The notes beneath the pieces are model-generated. The model did no database searches, was not told the origin of the DNA, and saw only the letters and a list, made by a program, of their open reading frames with translations. Positions 8,990 through 17,477 of a stretch of DNA of 64,000 nt are shown in pieces. The translations under genes were made by a program, and so were the position numbers. Origin of the DNA: Ktedonobacteraceae bacterium (GTDB lineage Bacteria; Chloroflexota; Ktedonobacteria; Ktedonobacterales; Ktedonobacteraceae); the NCBI GenBank assembly GCA_035653615.1, contig DASRBN010000022.1, positions 89,417 through 153,416 of the forward strand, read 5' to 3'. Within the stretch, counting starts at the first letter, position 1, and each line of letters starts with the position of its first letter.

Positions 8990-10078
8990 ATGCATGAGGA
9001 TGCCGTGTACAACGATCATGACCATAATGCTGAACACAAACATGCTCATGCTCTTCATGGGCATGAACATGTACACGATGAGCATGAAGAGCATGCGCAT
9101 GGAAAAGGGCATGGACATGGGCACGAGCATGGGAGCGTAGATGCGGACCTCTATGGAAATCAGGCCGGGCTGCGAGCGGTACAAATTTCGACTGCGGGGA
9201 TGTTTGTTGTTGCGGCTATTCAATTTGCCATCGCCGGTATCGGGGGAAGCGCGGGTTTGTTTGCGGACGCACTGCATAATCTTGGAGATGTTTTCACGAC
9301 GGTTGCGCTGTGGATCGCTTTCGTGATCTCCAACCGCGCTGCCAACCAGCGCTACACCTATGGCTATTATCGTTCCGAGGACCTGGCGGGTATTTTTATT
9401 GTGCTCGTGATTATCGGCAGTGCGGTGGCGGGGGCGGTGGAGTCGATTTTGAAGCTGACGAATGGGAATGTGCCTACACAGATCTATTGGAGCATGGCGG
9501 CGGCGCTGGTGGGCGTGGCGGGGAATGAGTTGCTGGCGCAGTACAAGATCGCAGTAGGAAAGCGTATCAATAGTGTGCCATTGGTGGCGGATGGGCAGCA
9601 TTCGCGCATTGATGGCCTGACCTCGCTGGCGGCGTTTCTGGGCCTGGTGGGAGTAAAACTGGGCTTTCCGCTGGCCGATCCGATTGCCGGCCTGATTATC
9701 ACGGTGGTCATCATTACGGTTGTATATTCCACCTCGCGCAGCGTGCTGCAACGGCTGCTTGACGCGGTCGATCCGCATATTGTGCCCTCGATCATTGAGA
9801 CGGCAAGGACGGTAGAGGGTGTTGAGGGGGTGACGGATGTGCGCGCGCGGTGGGTGGGCCATACGCTGCACGTGGTGATGAATATCGAGGTGGATGCCGA
9901 ATTGACGCTGGCGAAGGCACATGCGATTGCTGAGGAGGTGCGGCACCGACTCTTCCATGGGATTAAGGGCGTTTCAGAGGTGACGATTCATACCGATCCG
10001 GCAGGGAGCGATGTAGATTATCACGAGGCGATGGCCCACCATTTGCAGGAGGCGCACCGGCCTATTGCACCAAGATGA
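8990..10078 (+). CDS. Cation diffusion facilitator (Zn/Co/Cd efflux)
   Basis: A 362-residue CDF transporter. The N-terminal ~45 residues are extremely His-rich (repeated HGHEH motifs), a likely cytosolic zinc-binding loop. Six transmembrane segments follow. The metal site is visible as FADALHNLGD in TM2 and ADGQHSRIDG in TM5. This His/Asp composition is typical of zinc-type CDFs. The C-terminal ~90 residues are the cytoplasmic ferredoxin-like ZT_dimer domain. The ATG at 8990 is preceded by AAAGGAGGGG. The closest relatives are CzcD/ZitB-type exporters. It ends 8 bases before the convergent dnaA stop. Confidence 0.93.
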   Translation: MHEDAVYNDHDHNAEHKHAHALHGHEHVHDEHEEHAHGKGHGHGHEHGSVDADLYGNQAGLRAVQISTAGMFVVAAIQFAIAGIGGSAGLFADALHNLGDVFTTVALWIAFVISNRAANQRYTYGYYRSEDLAGIFIVLVIIGSAVAGAVESILKLTNGNVPTQIYWSMAAALVGVAGNELLAQYKIAVGKRINSVPLVADGQHSRIDGLTSLAAFLGLVGVKLGFPLADPIAGLIITVVIITVVYSTSRSVLQRLLDAVDPHIVPSIIETARTVEGVEGVTDVRARWVGHTLHVVMNIEVDAELTLAKAHAIAEEVRHRLFHGIKGVSEVTIHTDPAGSDVDYHEAMAHHLQEAHRPIAPR

Positions 10079-10085
10079 TTCGGTC

Positions 10086-11651
10086 TTACCCCTTCTTCTC
10101 CAGCGATTCGAGCACGGCAGCGATCTCGCGTCGAACGCGATCGTTGGTGCTGATTTCATCGCGTACTTTCTCCCAGCCGTGCATGATGGTAGTGTGATCG
10201 CGCCCACCAAGAGCGGCGCCGATCTGCTGTAGAGAGGCGTCGGTTTCTTCGCGCATCAGGTACATGATTACCTGGCGCGGCCAGGCGACCTCGCGTTCGC
10301 GCCCCTTGCCGCGCATTCGTTCAACGTCGAGGTTATAGTAGCGGCAGACGCCTTCAAGTATCTCAGTGATAGAGAGATTGGAGTGGGTTTTGCTTTCGCT
10401 ATAGATGTTTTCAAGCGCCTGAGCAGCTACGCTGACGGAGAGGGCTACATCGTGCAGGGTGGCGTAGGCGATGACGCGATTGAGGGCGCCTTCGAGTTCG
10501 CGCACGCTGCTGCATTCGGGGCGAGCGATAAATTCGATGACCGAGGCGGGGATGGCGAAACGTAGCGATTCGGCTTTGGAACGCAAGATAGCCAGGCGGT
10601 GCTCGTATTCGGGAGGCTGGATGTCGGCGAGCAGTCCCCATTCGAAACGCGAGCGCAGGCGGTCTTGTAAGCTGTAAATGGCTTTGGGCGGGCGATCACT
10701 GGTAATGACGATCTGCTTATTGGCATCATGCAGCGTGTTGAAGGTATGAAAGAACTCTTCCTCGGTGGATTCTTTGCCCGCAATGAATTGAATGTCATCG
10801 ACGAGCAGGATATCGATCTGGCGGTATTTGGCGCGAAAGTCTTCGGTTTGCTGGTAACGGATGGCGTTGATGATTTCGTTGGTGAATTTTTCTGATGTGA
10901 CGTATAAGACGTTCAATCCAGCTGCTTCGCCGACGTGCCCGATGGCGTGTAGCAGGTGGGTCTTACCCAGGCCAACCCCGCCATAGAAGAAAAGCGGGTT
11001 GTAGATGCTGCCGGGGTTCTCGGCTACGGCGAGCGAGGCGGCATGCGCTAACTGATTCGATTTGCCCATGATAAACGTACTGAAGGTATAACGCGGATTC
11101 AGTAGTCCGTCGCCTCCCAGGGGGAGAAGCCCGGGCTGCATGTTTTTGGGGTGTTCGTTCATCTCCGTCCCGTTGCCGGTTGTGCTGCGATGGGCTACTG
11201 GACGAGGAGCAGCGGGAGCTGTAGAGGTCTGCGCGTCTATCGCATTGGCCTGCGGTGTATTGGGAGTAAGAGAGAGCCTGGAGTCGAGCCGCTCTTTCTC
11301 CTGCTGCAAATGGGTCAGGCGATTCCTGGGTAGGCGATAGCTGCGTTTATGGATAGGTTTCGTGTTCTCTATTGCATCATGACGGTATTCATAGGTCTCT
11401 TTGGTCTCTTTGGCGACGACAAAGCGGACTTCTACAGATGTGCCGCTGACCTCGGTCAAGATAGAGCGAATCAAGTCGAGGAAGCGGCCCTCGAGGTGTG
11501 CCTTGGCAAAAGTAGTGGGGACGCCAACAACGAAAATGCCGTCCTGGAAGGAAAGGGCTGAAGTGCCCTGAAACCAGGTCGTGAAAACGGCTGGTTGAAC
11601 CTTTGTTTGTAGCCTCTCTATAGTTGTTTGCCAGATTTGCTTTGCATTCAC
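10086..11651 (-). CDS. dnaA: Chromosomal replication initiator DnaA
   Basis: All DnaA domains are present: an N-terminal interaction domain ([13 protein letters not shown] ... TWFQG), a variable linker, AAA+ domain III with Walker [12 protein letters not shown], Walker [10 protein letters not shown] and sensor ITSDRPP, and domain IV with the DNA-binding signature [10 protein letters not shown]. The start chosen is GTG 11651, where homology begins and which has GAGG upstream; this gives 521 aa. A longer frame to 11804 adds a stretch that does not look like DnaA. dnaN, recF or rpmH are not adjacent, and no cluster of TTATCCACA boxes was seen on either side. So this may be a dnaA relocated from oriC or a paralogue. 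Confidence 0.93.
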   Translation of the reverse strand: MNAKQIWQTTIERLQTKVQPAVFTTWFQGTSALSFQDGIFVVGVPTTFAKAHLEGRFLDLIRSILTEVSGTSVEVRFVVAKETKETYEYRHDAIENTKPIHKRSYRLPRNRLTHLQQEKERLDSRLSLTPNTPQANAIDAQTSTAPAAPRPVAHRSTTGNGTEMNEHPKNMQPGLLPLGGDGLLNPRYTFSTFIMGKSNQLAHAASLAVAENPGSIYNPLFFYGGVGLGKTHLLHAIGHVGEAAGLNVLYVTSEKFTNEIINAIRYQQTEDFRAKYRQIDILLVDDIQFIAGKESTEEEFFHTFNTLHDANKQIVITSDRPPKAIYSLQDRLRSRFEWGLLADIQPPEYEHRLAILRSKAESLRFAIPASVIEFIARPECSSVRELEGALNRVIAYATLHDVALSVSVAAQALENIYSESKTHSNLSITEILEGVCRYYNLDVERMRGKGREREVAWPRQVIMYLMREETDASLQQIGAALGGRDHTTIMHGWEKVRDEISTNDRVRREIAAVLESLEKKG

Positions 11652-12029
11652 AAACGTTGGTACCTCATGAGCAAAATAGGTGTATCGATTAGCAAGATCG
11701 TGCGTTTTTACATGTAGGGTTCCTATATTTGAACGGACAAGAAAACAGAATAGAACAAGTGAGCAATCACAATTTTTTAAGGTAGCAGAGGGTAATAGTA
11801 GCACTAAATCAAAACGCTGTAAAGTCCTTTTTTAGGGTGTTCGTGGTGTGAAGTGCCTCACATGATTCCCTCCACTTTTACTATATACTAGACCAAAAGG
11901 GCTATCCGTAGGATGGCTACCAATCCTGTGGGGACAGCGCCTGGTGCCTGTCGTCGTTTCCCTCGAGCGGGACAGGGACAAGCCGCTGCCCCTACAGGAT
12001 TACTGGTTTATGAGTTGAGGAGTTTTTAG
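11652..12029. other. Intergenic region upstream of dnaA (no DnaA-box cluster)
   Basis: This 378-base divergent gap between dnaA and a lipoprotein gene was read for origin features. It has an AT-rich part near 11690-11890 and a family A palindromic repeat at 11923-12000. No close match to TTATCCACA was found on either strand, so it does not look like oriC. Confidence 0.5.
11923..12000. repeat. Palindromic intergenic repeat, family A
   Basis: An imperfect inverted repeat. The left arm begins ATCCTGTGGGGACAGCGCCT and the right arm ends GCCGCTGCCCCTACAGGAT, separated by about 18 bases. Other copies or single arms lie at 14509-14596, 39109-39138, 39237-39266, 42747-42811 and 45275-45301. Confidence 0.75.
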
Positions 12030-12827
12030 ATGATTGTACCCCGGTTTATGCCTGTAGCGATCCATAGAGGCGGTTTCCCGGCTGCAGTCGGAAGATGCGC
12101 CTGGCTTTTTGCAGCACTTGCTTTGATGCTGTCGAGCACCTTTCTAGTATCCTGTACGGGATTATTTGGCAATACAAATGCTACGGGAGTAACAGCGACT
12201 CCGGCGGCATCAGAACTGCCACTGGCAAAACTGCACTGGTGCAGCAAGCCATCGATGGTCTTCCGCGACGAGGGGGCCGCGACCACTCCGACAGCCACAG
12301 CAACGGGAGCAACGACACCCGGCGCGACGGCTACAGCGGGTAGTGGAAGCACACCAACCACCACTGCGACTCCATCTCCGACAGCCAGCGGGCCGAGGAC
12401 GATCAGTAATTGGTCGCAGGTCGAGCCATATCTTGGTTTCACGCTCTATTTGCCGGCTACATTGCCCGGTGGCAGCTGCCTGGTGAGCGCCCAGGCAACA
12501 ATACACGATCCAATTTTTGGGGGTAATTTTTTCATAGGATATCTCCTGCCGGATCACAGTTCGATCAGTTTGTCGGAGGCGCCTTTAAACTCGCAAAATA
12601 CGCAGTTTCAGTGTAATCCAACGAGCAGCGCGTCGCCCCAGGCCGGAGCAACGCCAAAAGTGGGAACTCCTACGCCTTCGGCAAGCCCGACGCAAGCAGC
12701 CAACCAGCTGTGTTCAGGCGCCAGAGATATGACAAATATTGTGCTATTAGCGCGAGGCACAATGGATTCTTTACAAAAGTTTTTTAATGCGTTGCAACCG
12801 AACGTTGCCTGGATACCCGGTTCATAG
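12030..12827 (+). CDS. Lipoprotein with Thr/Ala/Pro-rich linkers
   Basis: A 265-residue protein with a signal peptide (basic start, hydrophobic LFAALALMLSSTFL) and lipobox LVSC, Cys near residue 42. Two low-complexity Thr/Ala/Pro/Gly regions (about 80-120 and 200-230) surround a globular domain containing YLGFTLYLPATLPGG and paired Cys residues. It is probably a surface-anchored lipoprotein. No family is recognised. The codon pattern and the signal peptide support a real gene. The ATG at 12030 has GAGGAG upstream. Confidence 0.7.
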   Translation: MIVPRFMPVAIHRGGFPAAVGRCAWLFAALALMLSSTFLVSCTGLFGNTNATGVTATPAASELPLAKLHWCSKPSMVFRDEGAATTPTATATGATTPGATATAGSGSTPTTTATPSPTASGPRTISNWSQVEPYLGFTLYLPATLPGGSCLVSAQATIHDPIFGGNFFIGYLLPDHSSISLSEAPLNSQNTQFQCNPTSSASPQAGATPKVGTPTPSASPTQAANQLCSGARDMTNIVLLARGTMDSLQKFFNALQPNVAWIPGS

Positions 12828-12904
12828 GATCGTTTGATCGGCCTCGTACCCAGGTTAATTTGTCAAAGTCCATAATCGCACTCATAGTAATATCGGTAAT
12901 GGAC

Positions 12905-12934
12905 TCGACGCTTTGCTCGCTGTTCTGATATAAT
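12905..12934 (+). promoter_or_regulatory. Promoter with extended -10, upstream of the zinc-ribbon FHA gene
   Basis: TCGACG (-35-like), an 18-base spacer and a perfect TATAAT preceded by TGA, which makes an extended -10. Transcription would begin near 12941, about 165 bases before the ATG at 13107. Confidence 0.55.
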
Positions 12935-13106
12935 GGCAGCAGTTTACGTTTAATCATTGTTGTAGCTCGAAAAAGTGGTCGGCCTGCTACTTGCTTGTTC
13001 TCGACCGGCGCTGCGCGGCTCAATGAAGGATGAGGGCCGCGGTCAAGGTGTTCAGGCGAGGTGAAAGCAAGGGTCGCCTTTCACAAACAAGGGAGGAAAT
13101 TTGATT

Positions 13107-14495
13107 ATGGATAAGTGTCCCTATTGTAATGCCGATACAAGGCCTGGGGATAATTTTTGCTTGAACTGTGGCAATCGCCTGCTACCCTCGACTCCCTCAG
13201 TACAGCAGGCAGACACGATAGGTGGGGCTACTCTGCCGGCGTCTGATGAATGGCAGCTGCAGAACCAGGGTGGGACAGCTCCTGCATCGTCCCCTGGCTG
13301 GAACGAGGCAGATTTGAAAACGGTGGCGAATACAAACATAGAGCCTCCCACTTTACGGGCCGATGCAGCCTCTTCTGTGGCCACGATGGACAAAATTGAA
13401 AATCCGGCCCATCTCGTTCTGCGGTCAGATACTGGAGAGGTATTGCAAGATTACAGCCTGGATAAGCCCGAGATGATTATTGGACGTGCTCCTAACAGTG
13501 ATATTCTGCTCTCAAAAGATAAGCTCACCTCGCGTCGTCATGCGACCATTCATTATGAGAATGGCGAATATGTGTTACGAGACGAACGAAGCGCCAATGG
13601 CACATTTGTGAATGGGCAGCAGCTGGAGGAAATGACTCCACGTACCCTTCACGATGGGGATCACGTTGGTATCGGAGAGCATGAGCTTGTTTTCCATGCA
13701 TATAGACCTGTGTCAAGCGGGGTGGATATAGAAAGCATGCCAACGGTCACGGTGAACTCTGCCGCTGCCGCCGAAATGACGTACCGCACGCGTGAGGATG
13801 ATCTGTTGACGGCCACAAATGTCGATGATTTCGGCACGCGATCCATGAATGGGGGAGTTGAGGTGCCCCCTGCGCCGCAGCCTGAGAGTCCTCCCGCGCC
13901 AGCGCCCGAGCCGGTATCCCCGCCTCCTGCGCCCGCACCGGTCGCTTCAACCAGTGTTGCCAATCCACCTTCCGCACCCGCTTCTCCGGCAGCAATACAG
14001 GCCTCATCAGATATTGCTCCCAGGCAGGCTGATGCCCGGTCATCCACTGGCAACATCACCTTTAACCGGCTGACCAGTTTGCCCCAGCCCACGCTGCCCG
14101 ATGTCGCTCCATTAGTCGCGGCCCTCACGACCCTGGATGGGCAGGTATCCTCTCTGCAAGAGCAGTTGAATGCGACCCAGGAAGCCATGCGCAATCACGA
14201 AATGGACATCGCACAGACGACGAATCAATTGCGGAACGGCGTGCGCAATGTATCCGAGCGTATGGATAACACCATCGCCGATGTGGCGCGCAGCCGCGAG
14301 CAACTCTCCTGGGCTGAGTTATTACAATTAATGGAAGACGTAATGAACAATCCGCGTGATATCGAGTATGTAACGAAGCTCGCTCGTAAGGCCCGTGAGT
14401 TGAACAAAGTCTTCCAGATTCATCAGAATGTCCTCAACGTGCTGGCAGAATGCACAAGCCTTCTGCGCAGTCTGATCGGCGAAGACAACAAGTAG
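13107..14495 (+). CDS. Zinc-ribbon FHA-domain protein with C-terminal coiled coil
   Basis: 462 residues from ATG 13107 (GGGAGG ten bases upstream; a TTG at 13101 is the alternative). An N-terminal zinc ribbon (CPYCNADTRPGDNFCLNCG) is followed by a Ser/Pro-rich spacer. The FHA domain lies at about 108-200, with IIGRAPNSDILL, LTSRRHATI and ERSANGTFVNG motifs. A Pro/Ala-rich stretch comes next, and the C-terminal ~150 residues are helical with heptad-like spacing (LTTLDGQVSSLQEQL onward). It would read phosphothreonine marks and probably oligomerise. It is a relative of the truncated FHA protein at the left edge and is likely a client or adaptor of a Ser/Thr kinase such as the one at 914-2059. 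Confidence 0.87.
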   Translation: MDKCPYCNADTRPGDNFCLNCGNRLLPSTPSVQQADTIGGATLPASDEWQLQNQGGTAPASSPGWNEADLKTVANTNIEPPTLRADAASSVATMDKIENPAHLVLRSDTGEVLQDYSLDKPEMIIGRAPNSDILLSKDKLTSRRHATIHYENGEYVLRDERSANGTFVNGQQLEEMTPRTLHDGDHVGIGEHELVFHAYRPVSSGVDIESMPTVTVNSAAAAEMTYRTREDDLLTATNVDDFGTRSMNGGVEVPPAPQPESPPAPAPEPVSPPPAPAPVASTSVANPPSAPASPAAIQASSDIAPRQADARSSTGNITFNRLTSLPQPTLPDVAPLVAALTTLDGQVSSLQEQLNATQEAMRNHEMDIAQTTNQLRNGVRNVSERMDNTIADVARSREQLSWAELLQLMEDVMNNPRDIEYVTKLARKARELNKVFQIHQNVLNVLAECTSLLRSLIGEDNK

Positions 14496-14508
14496 AATGC
14501 TCTTTCAG

Positions 14509-14596
14509 GTAAGAATGGTGTAGGGACAGCGCCTTGTGCCTGTCCTTTGCGGAGCAATAGGGCAGGCACAAGGCGCTGTCCCTACACCATTCTTAC
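14509..14596. repeat. Long perfect palindrome, family A repeat
   Basis: The two arms pair almost perfectly over about 37 bp. The left arm begins GTAAGAATGGTGTAGGGACA and the right arm ends TGTCCCTACACCATTCTTAC. It lies directly after the FHA gene stop and 17 bases before the oxidoreductase ATG. Its core matches the other family A copies. It may act as a terminator, but no T run follows. Confidence 0.8.
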
Positions 14597-14613
14597 TTTC
14601 GGATGTTTCCATA

Positions 14614-16125
14614 ATGCAGGAACAGAAATTTGACGCGATTGTTATCGGTGGCGGGCTAGGTGGACTATTGAGCGCGGCACAGTTGCTGCAACGAAGCAAG
14701 CGTGTCGTTGTTTTAGAGCGTCTACCCCATTGTGGGGGACGTTTTACGGCAAAAACATTCCAGGGAACGCAAGTGAGTACCGGTGCCGTACACATGATCC
14801 CCTTTGGCAGCAGCGGAGTGCTGGCGCGTATGCTGCGCCGGCTGCGAGTTCCGCATCGTTTTTTTGACGCGGATGTCTTCGGGTCTTTTCACGTGCATGG
14901 TAAGCAGATTCGCTCACGAGGTCTGCTTGGCCTCTTCAAGGTTTTTGGTCCGCGCCAGTTCTTCTGGTTCGCCCGCGTGGGCTATCTCATGTTTTTCCGG
15001 CGTCTTCCTCCTCAAGAGCGAAACCTTCCATTCGATCTCTGGTTGGAACGGCATATCGATACTTCTCGCAATCCTGAGCTTACCGCATTCTTTGAGCGTA
15101 TCTCGCGCTTTGCGCTCAGCCTCGAATTACACCAGGTAAGTACGGCGGAAGTTATCAATACGACGAAAAATATGTTTCGTTATGGCGCTCCCGGAATTGT
15201 AGAGGGCGGTTGCGGCGCTCTGACAAACGCGTTAGAACGCCATATCCTTGACCAGGGGGCGGAAGTACGCCTGCGGCATGATGTGCTGCAAATAGTGCAT
15301 GACGAGGACAAAATCACCGGCGTGCGGGTGCGTAACAAGGCCACCGGTGAAGAATATGTGCTAACCGCACCCCTGGTCATCAGCGACATTGGACCGCGAG
15401 CCACACATGCGCTGCTCTCCAATCAGCAGATTACCCAGGCAGCAGTACTGAAAAAGCAGCTTGTCTCCGCCGGACAAGGCGACGGAGCTCAGTTCAATGC
15501 GACCGGGATTAATGCAGGCGACGCGCATGAACAGATTGCCGGCGATGAGGATTTCCCGGAAGCAGTGGGTTTGAAGGTACATGTGCTAAGCGATGTTTCG
15601 CTGATTCCTCACAAGGGAATCATGTATTGCCTGGATACAAAGCGTATAGCCGGTATGGTCCAGCCGACGAACTGTGATCCGTCGCTGGCCCCACCCGGCA
15701 AACACCTGCTGATTACTCACCAGGTGATTCAGAGCAATACTATCGAAGAAGAGAAGGAACTGGCCCTGGCTGATTTACGTATGATGTTCGGTGAAACGTT
15801 TGAGAAACACTGCCGTGTCCTGACTATGAGCGCCTATCGCGGTGAATGGCCGGTGAATCGCGTCGCCCAGGGCGCTGATGTTACTGCAGAGACCTCGATG
15901 CAGGGCCTGTACCTGGTTGGTGACGCAGTCAAACCATCAGGGTATTTAATGGTCGAAGGTGTTGCGCAGAGCGTGAACTCGCTCCTTGACTTACTGGACT
16001 CGAGAGATGATGAAAACGTTGCCAGGTACGGAAGCCGGGCATCGCGTCGCTCTCGCAATGTGATTCCCCCACCATCTCGTTTCAATGCAATTCGCTGGTT
16101 GTGGGAAGCTCCTGGAAATTCATAG
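14614..16125 (+). CDS. Phytoene-desaturase-like FAD-dependent oxidoreductase
   Basis: 503 residues from ATG 14614; an upstream in-frame extension lies inside the palindromic repeat and is rejected. The N-terminus has the Rossmann dinucleotide motif (AIVIGGGLGGLLSAAQLL) and the LERLPHCGGRF strand. The C-terminus has the FAD-binding signature GLYLVGDAVKPSGYLMVEG. This is the carotenoid desaturase/isomerase (CrtI/CrtN/COG1233) layout. The substrate cannot be assigned: no other carotenoid genes are adjacent, and many COG1233 members act elsewhere. It ends 8 bases before the MurA-like gene and is probably cotranscribed with it. Confidence 0.83.
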   Translation: MQEQKFDAIVIGGGLGGLLSAAQLLQRSKRVVVLERLPHCGGRFTAKTFQGTQVSTGAVHMIPFGSSGVLARMLRRLRVPHRFFDADVFGSFHVHGKQIRSRGLLGLFKVFGPRQFFWFARVGYLMFFRRLPPQERNLPFDLWLERHIDTSRNPELTAFFERISRFALSLELHQVSTAEVINTTKNMFRYGAPGIVEGGCGALTNALERHILDQGAEVRLRHDVLQIVHDEDKITGVRVRNKATGEEYVLTAPLVISDIGPRATHALLSNQQITQAAVLKKQLVSAGQGDGAQFNATGINAGDAHEQIAGDEDFPEAVGLKVHVLSDVSLIPHKGIMYCLDTKRIAGMVQPTNCDPSLAPPGKHLLITHQVIQSNTIEEEKELALADLRMMFGETFEKHCRVLTMSAYRGEWPVNRVAQGADVTAETSMQGLYLVGDAVKPSGYLMVEGVAQSVNSLLDLLDSRDDENVARYGSRASRRSRNVIPPPSRFNAIRWLWEAPGNS

Positions 16126-16133
16126 CAAAATCA

Positions 16134-17453
16134 ATGGATAAAAACGGTCCTTACTATCTAATCGAGGGTGGCGCACCGCTCCATGGTAGCGTTCGACTCA
16201 GCGGTGCCAAAAATGCCGTCACGAAAATGCTGATCGCGACCCTGCTCACGGACGAGTGTTGCACGTTGAGAAATGTTCCGTTAATTGGTGACCTTGATCT
16301 TACCATATCACTTTGCCGCAATATAGGTACACAGGCTGAACTGGTTGATCACACACTCTCCGTTTGCACACCGTCCATTCGTAGTTCGGTTATCTCAACA
16401 GCGGTGGGCGGATTAAATCGTATGGCGATCATCACGGTAGGACCGCTGCTGCATCGCTGTGGGGAAGCGGACATTCCTATGCCAGGCGGCGACCGTATCG
16501 GGGTGCGTCCCATCGATTTTCACCTCAATGGTTTAAGATCGATGGGGGCGGAGATTGTGGAAAAGGATAGGCGCTATCACCTGCGTGTGCCGCGCGGATT
16601 GCGAGGTGCGGTGATCCAACTTCCATTTCCCAGCGTGATGGCGACGGAGAATTTTCTCATAACAGCATCGCTGGCGAAAGGTGTCACAGTGATCCAGAAC
16701 GCAGCCCTCGAACCTGAAATCATCGACCTGATCAAGTTCTTACAAAAGATGGGTGCGATCATCGAAATGAAAGTTGATCGTCGCATCGTGATCGAGGGCG
16801 TGGACCGCTTGCACGGCGCCAGCCATACGCTGCTGACCGACCGTAATGAGGCCGTATCGCTGGCAGTGGCGGCGTATTTGACAAAAGGAGATGTGTACCT
16901 GGAAGGCGCGCAGCAGGATACATTGCTCACGTTTTTAAACACGCTCTCAAAAATGCAGCTACATTTTGAAGTCGATGATGAAGGTATTCGCTTTATAGGC
17001 GATGACCGGCTCCCACCGCCTATCGCGATAGAAACCGATGTCCATCCCGGATTCATGACCGATTGGCAGCAGCCATTCACGGTCTTATTGACGCAGGCCG
17101 ATGGCATGTCTGTGGTACATGAGACGATTTACGAGGATCGGTTCGGTTATACCTCGGCGCTCCGCGGAATGGGTGCGCATATTGGCCTCTATACCAAGTG
17201 TTTAGGCGAAGTCCCCTGCCGCTTCCGCGAAAAACAATATACGCATAGCTGCCTGATCAGTGGTCCAACTCCCCTCGTTGGTACCGAACTGGATATCCCC
17301 GATATTCGAGCAGGCTGTTCCTACATTCTGGCTGCACTTACCGCCAGCGGCACATCCCAGGCATATGGCATTGAGCATATCGAGCGCGGCTATGAGAATC
17401 TGGATGTGAAGCTGCGCAGCCTGGGAGCAAAGATCGAGCGGGTTAAAGAGTAA
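16134..17453 (+). CDS. murA: MurA-type UDP-GlcNAc 1-carboxyvinyltransferase with Cys-to-Asp active site
   Basis: 439 residues from ATG 16134, with only a weak ribosome site; a GTG at 16101 overlaps the previous gene. The protein follows MurA throughout: LSGAKNAV near the start (catalytic Lys), the VGPLLHRCGEADI strand, the active-site loop PMPGGDRIGVRPID, HPGFMTDWQQPF with the catalytic Asp, and DIRAGCSYILA with the conserved Arg. MurA performs the first committed step of peptidoglycan synthesis, transferring enolpyruvate from PEP to UDP-GlcNAc. The loop residue equal to E. coli Cys115 is Asp120 here (codon 16491-16493). The same Cys-to-Asp change is known in mycobacterial and chlamydial MurA and gives intrinsic fosfomycin resistance. 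A paralogue with a different role is possible. Confidence 0.87.
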   Translation: MDKNGPYYLIEGGAPLHGSVRLSGAKNAVTKMLIATLLTDECCTLRNVPLIGDLDLTISLCRNIGTQAELVDHTLSVCTPSIRSSVISTAVGGLNRMAIITVGPLLHRCGEADIPMPGGDRIGVRPIDFHLNGLRSMGAEIVEKDRRYHLRVPRGLRGAVIQLPFPSVMATENFLITASLAKGVTVIQNAALEPEIIDLIKFLQKMGAIIEMKVDRRIVIEGVDRLHGASHTLLTDRNEAVSLAVAAYLTKGDVYLEGAQQDTLLTFLNTLSKMQLHFEVDDEGIRFIGDDRLPPPIAIETDVHPGFMTDWQQPFTVLLTQADGMSVVHETIYEDRFGYTSALRGMGAHIGLYTKCLGEVPCRFREKQYTHSCLISGPTPLVGTELDIPDIRAGCSYILAALTASGTSQAYGIEHIERGYENLDVKLRSLGAKIERVKE

Positions 17454-17477
17454 AGCCTCCCTTTCTATATCTTGAAG

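Noticed and set aside
8924..9958. Long open frame (344 aa) on the minus strand opposite the CDF transporter
   Set aside because: Its composition is His/Arg-rich in a way that mirrors the real gene in another frame; no motif or ribosome site. The plus-strand CDF frame has all family motifs.
11652..12029. Possible oriC beside dnaA
   Set aside because: No TTATCCACA-type boxes and no AT-rich unwinding element next to such boxes; the palindrome there is a dispersed repeat.
12784..13023. 79-aa minus-strand frame in the gap before the FHA gene
   Set aside because: No homology, no ribosome site, and it overlaps the end of the lipoprotein gene and a plus-strand promoter.
14536..14613. Longer N-terminus for the phytoene-desaturase-like protein
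   Set aside because: The extra residues are encoded by the family A palindrome and do not match the family; the ATG at 14614 directly precedes the Rossmann motif.
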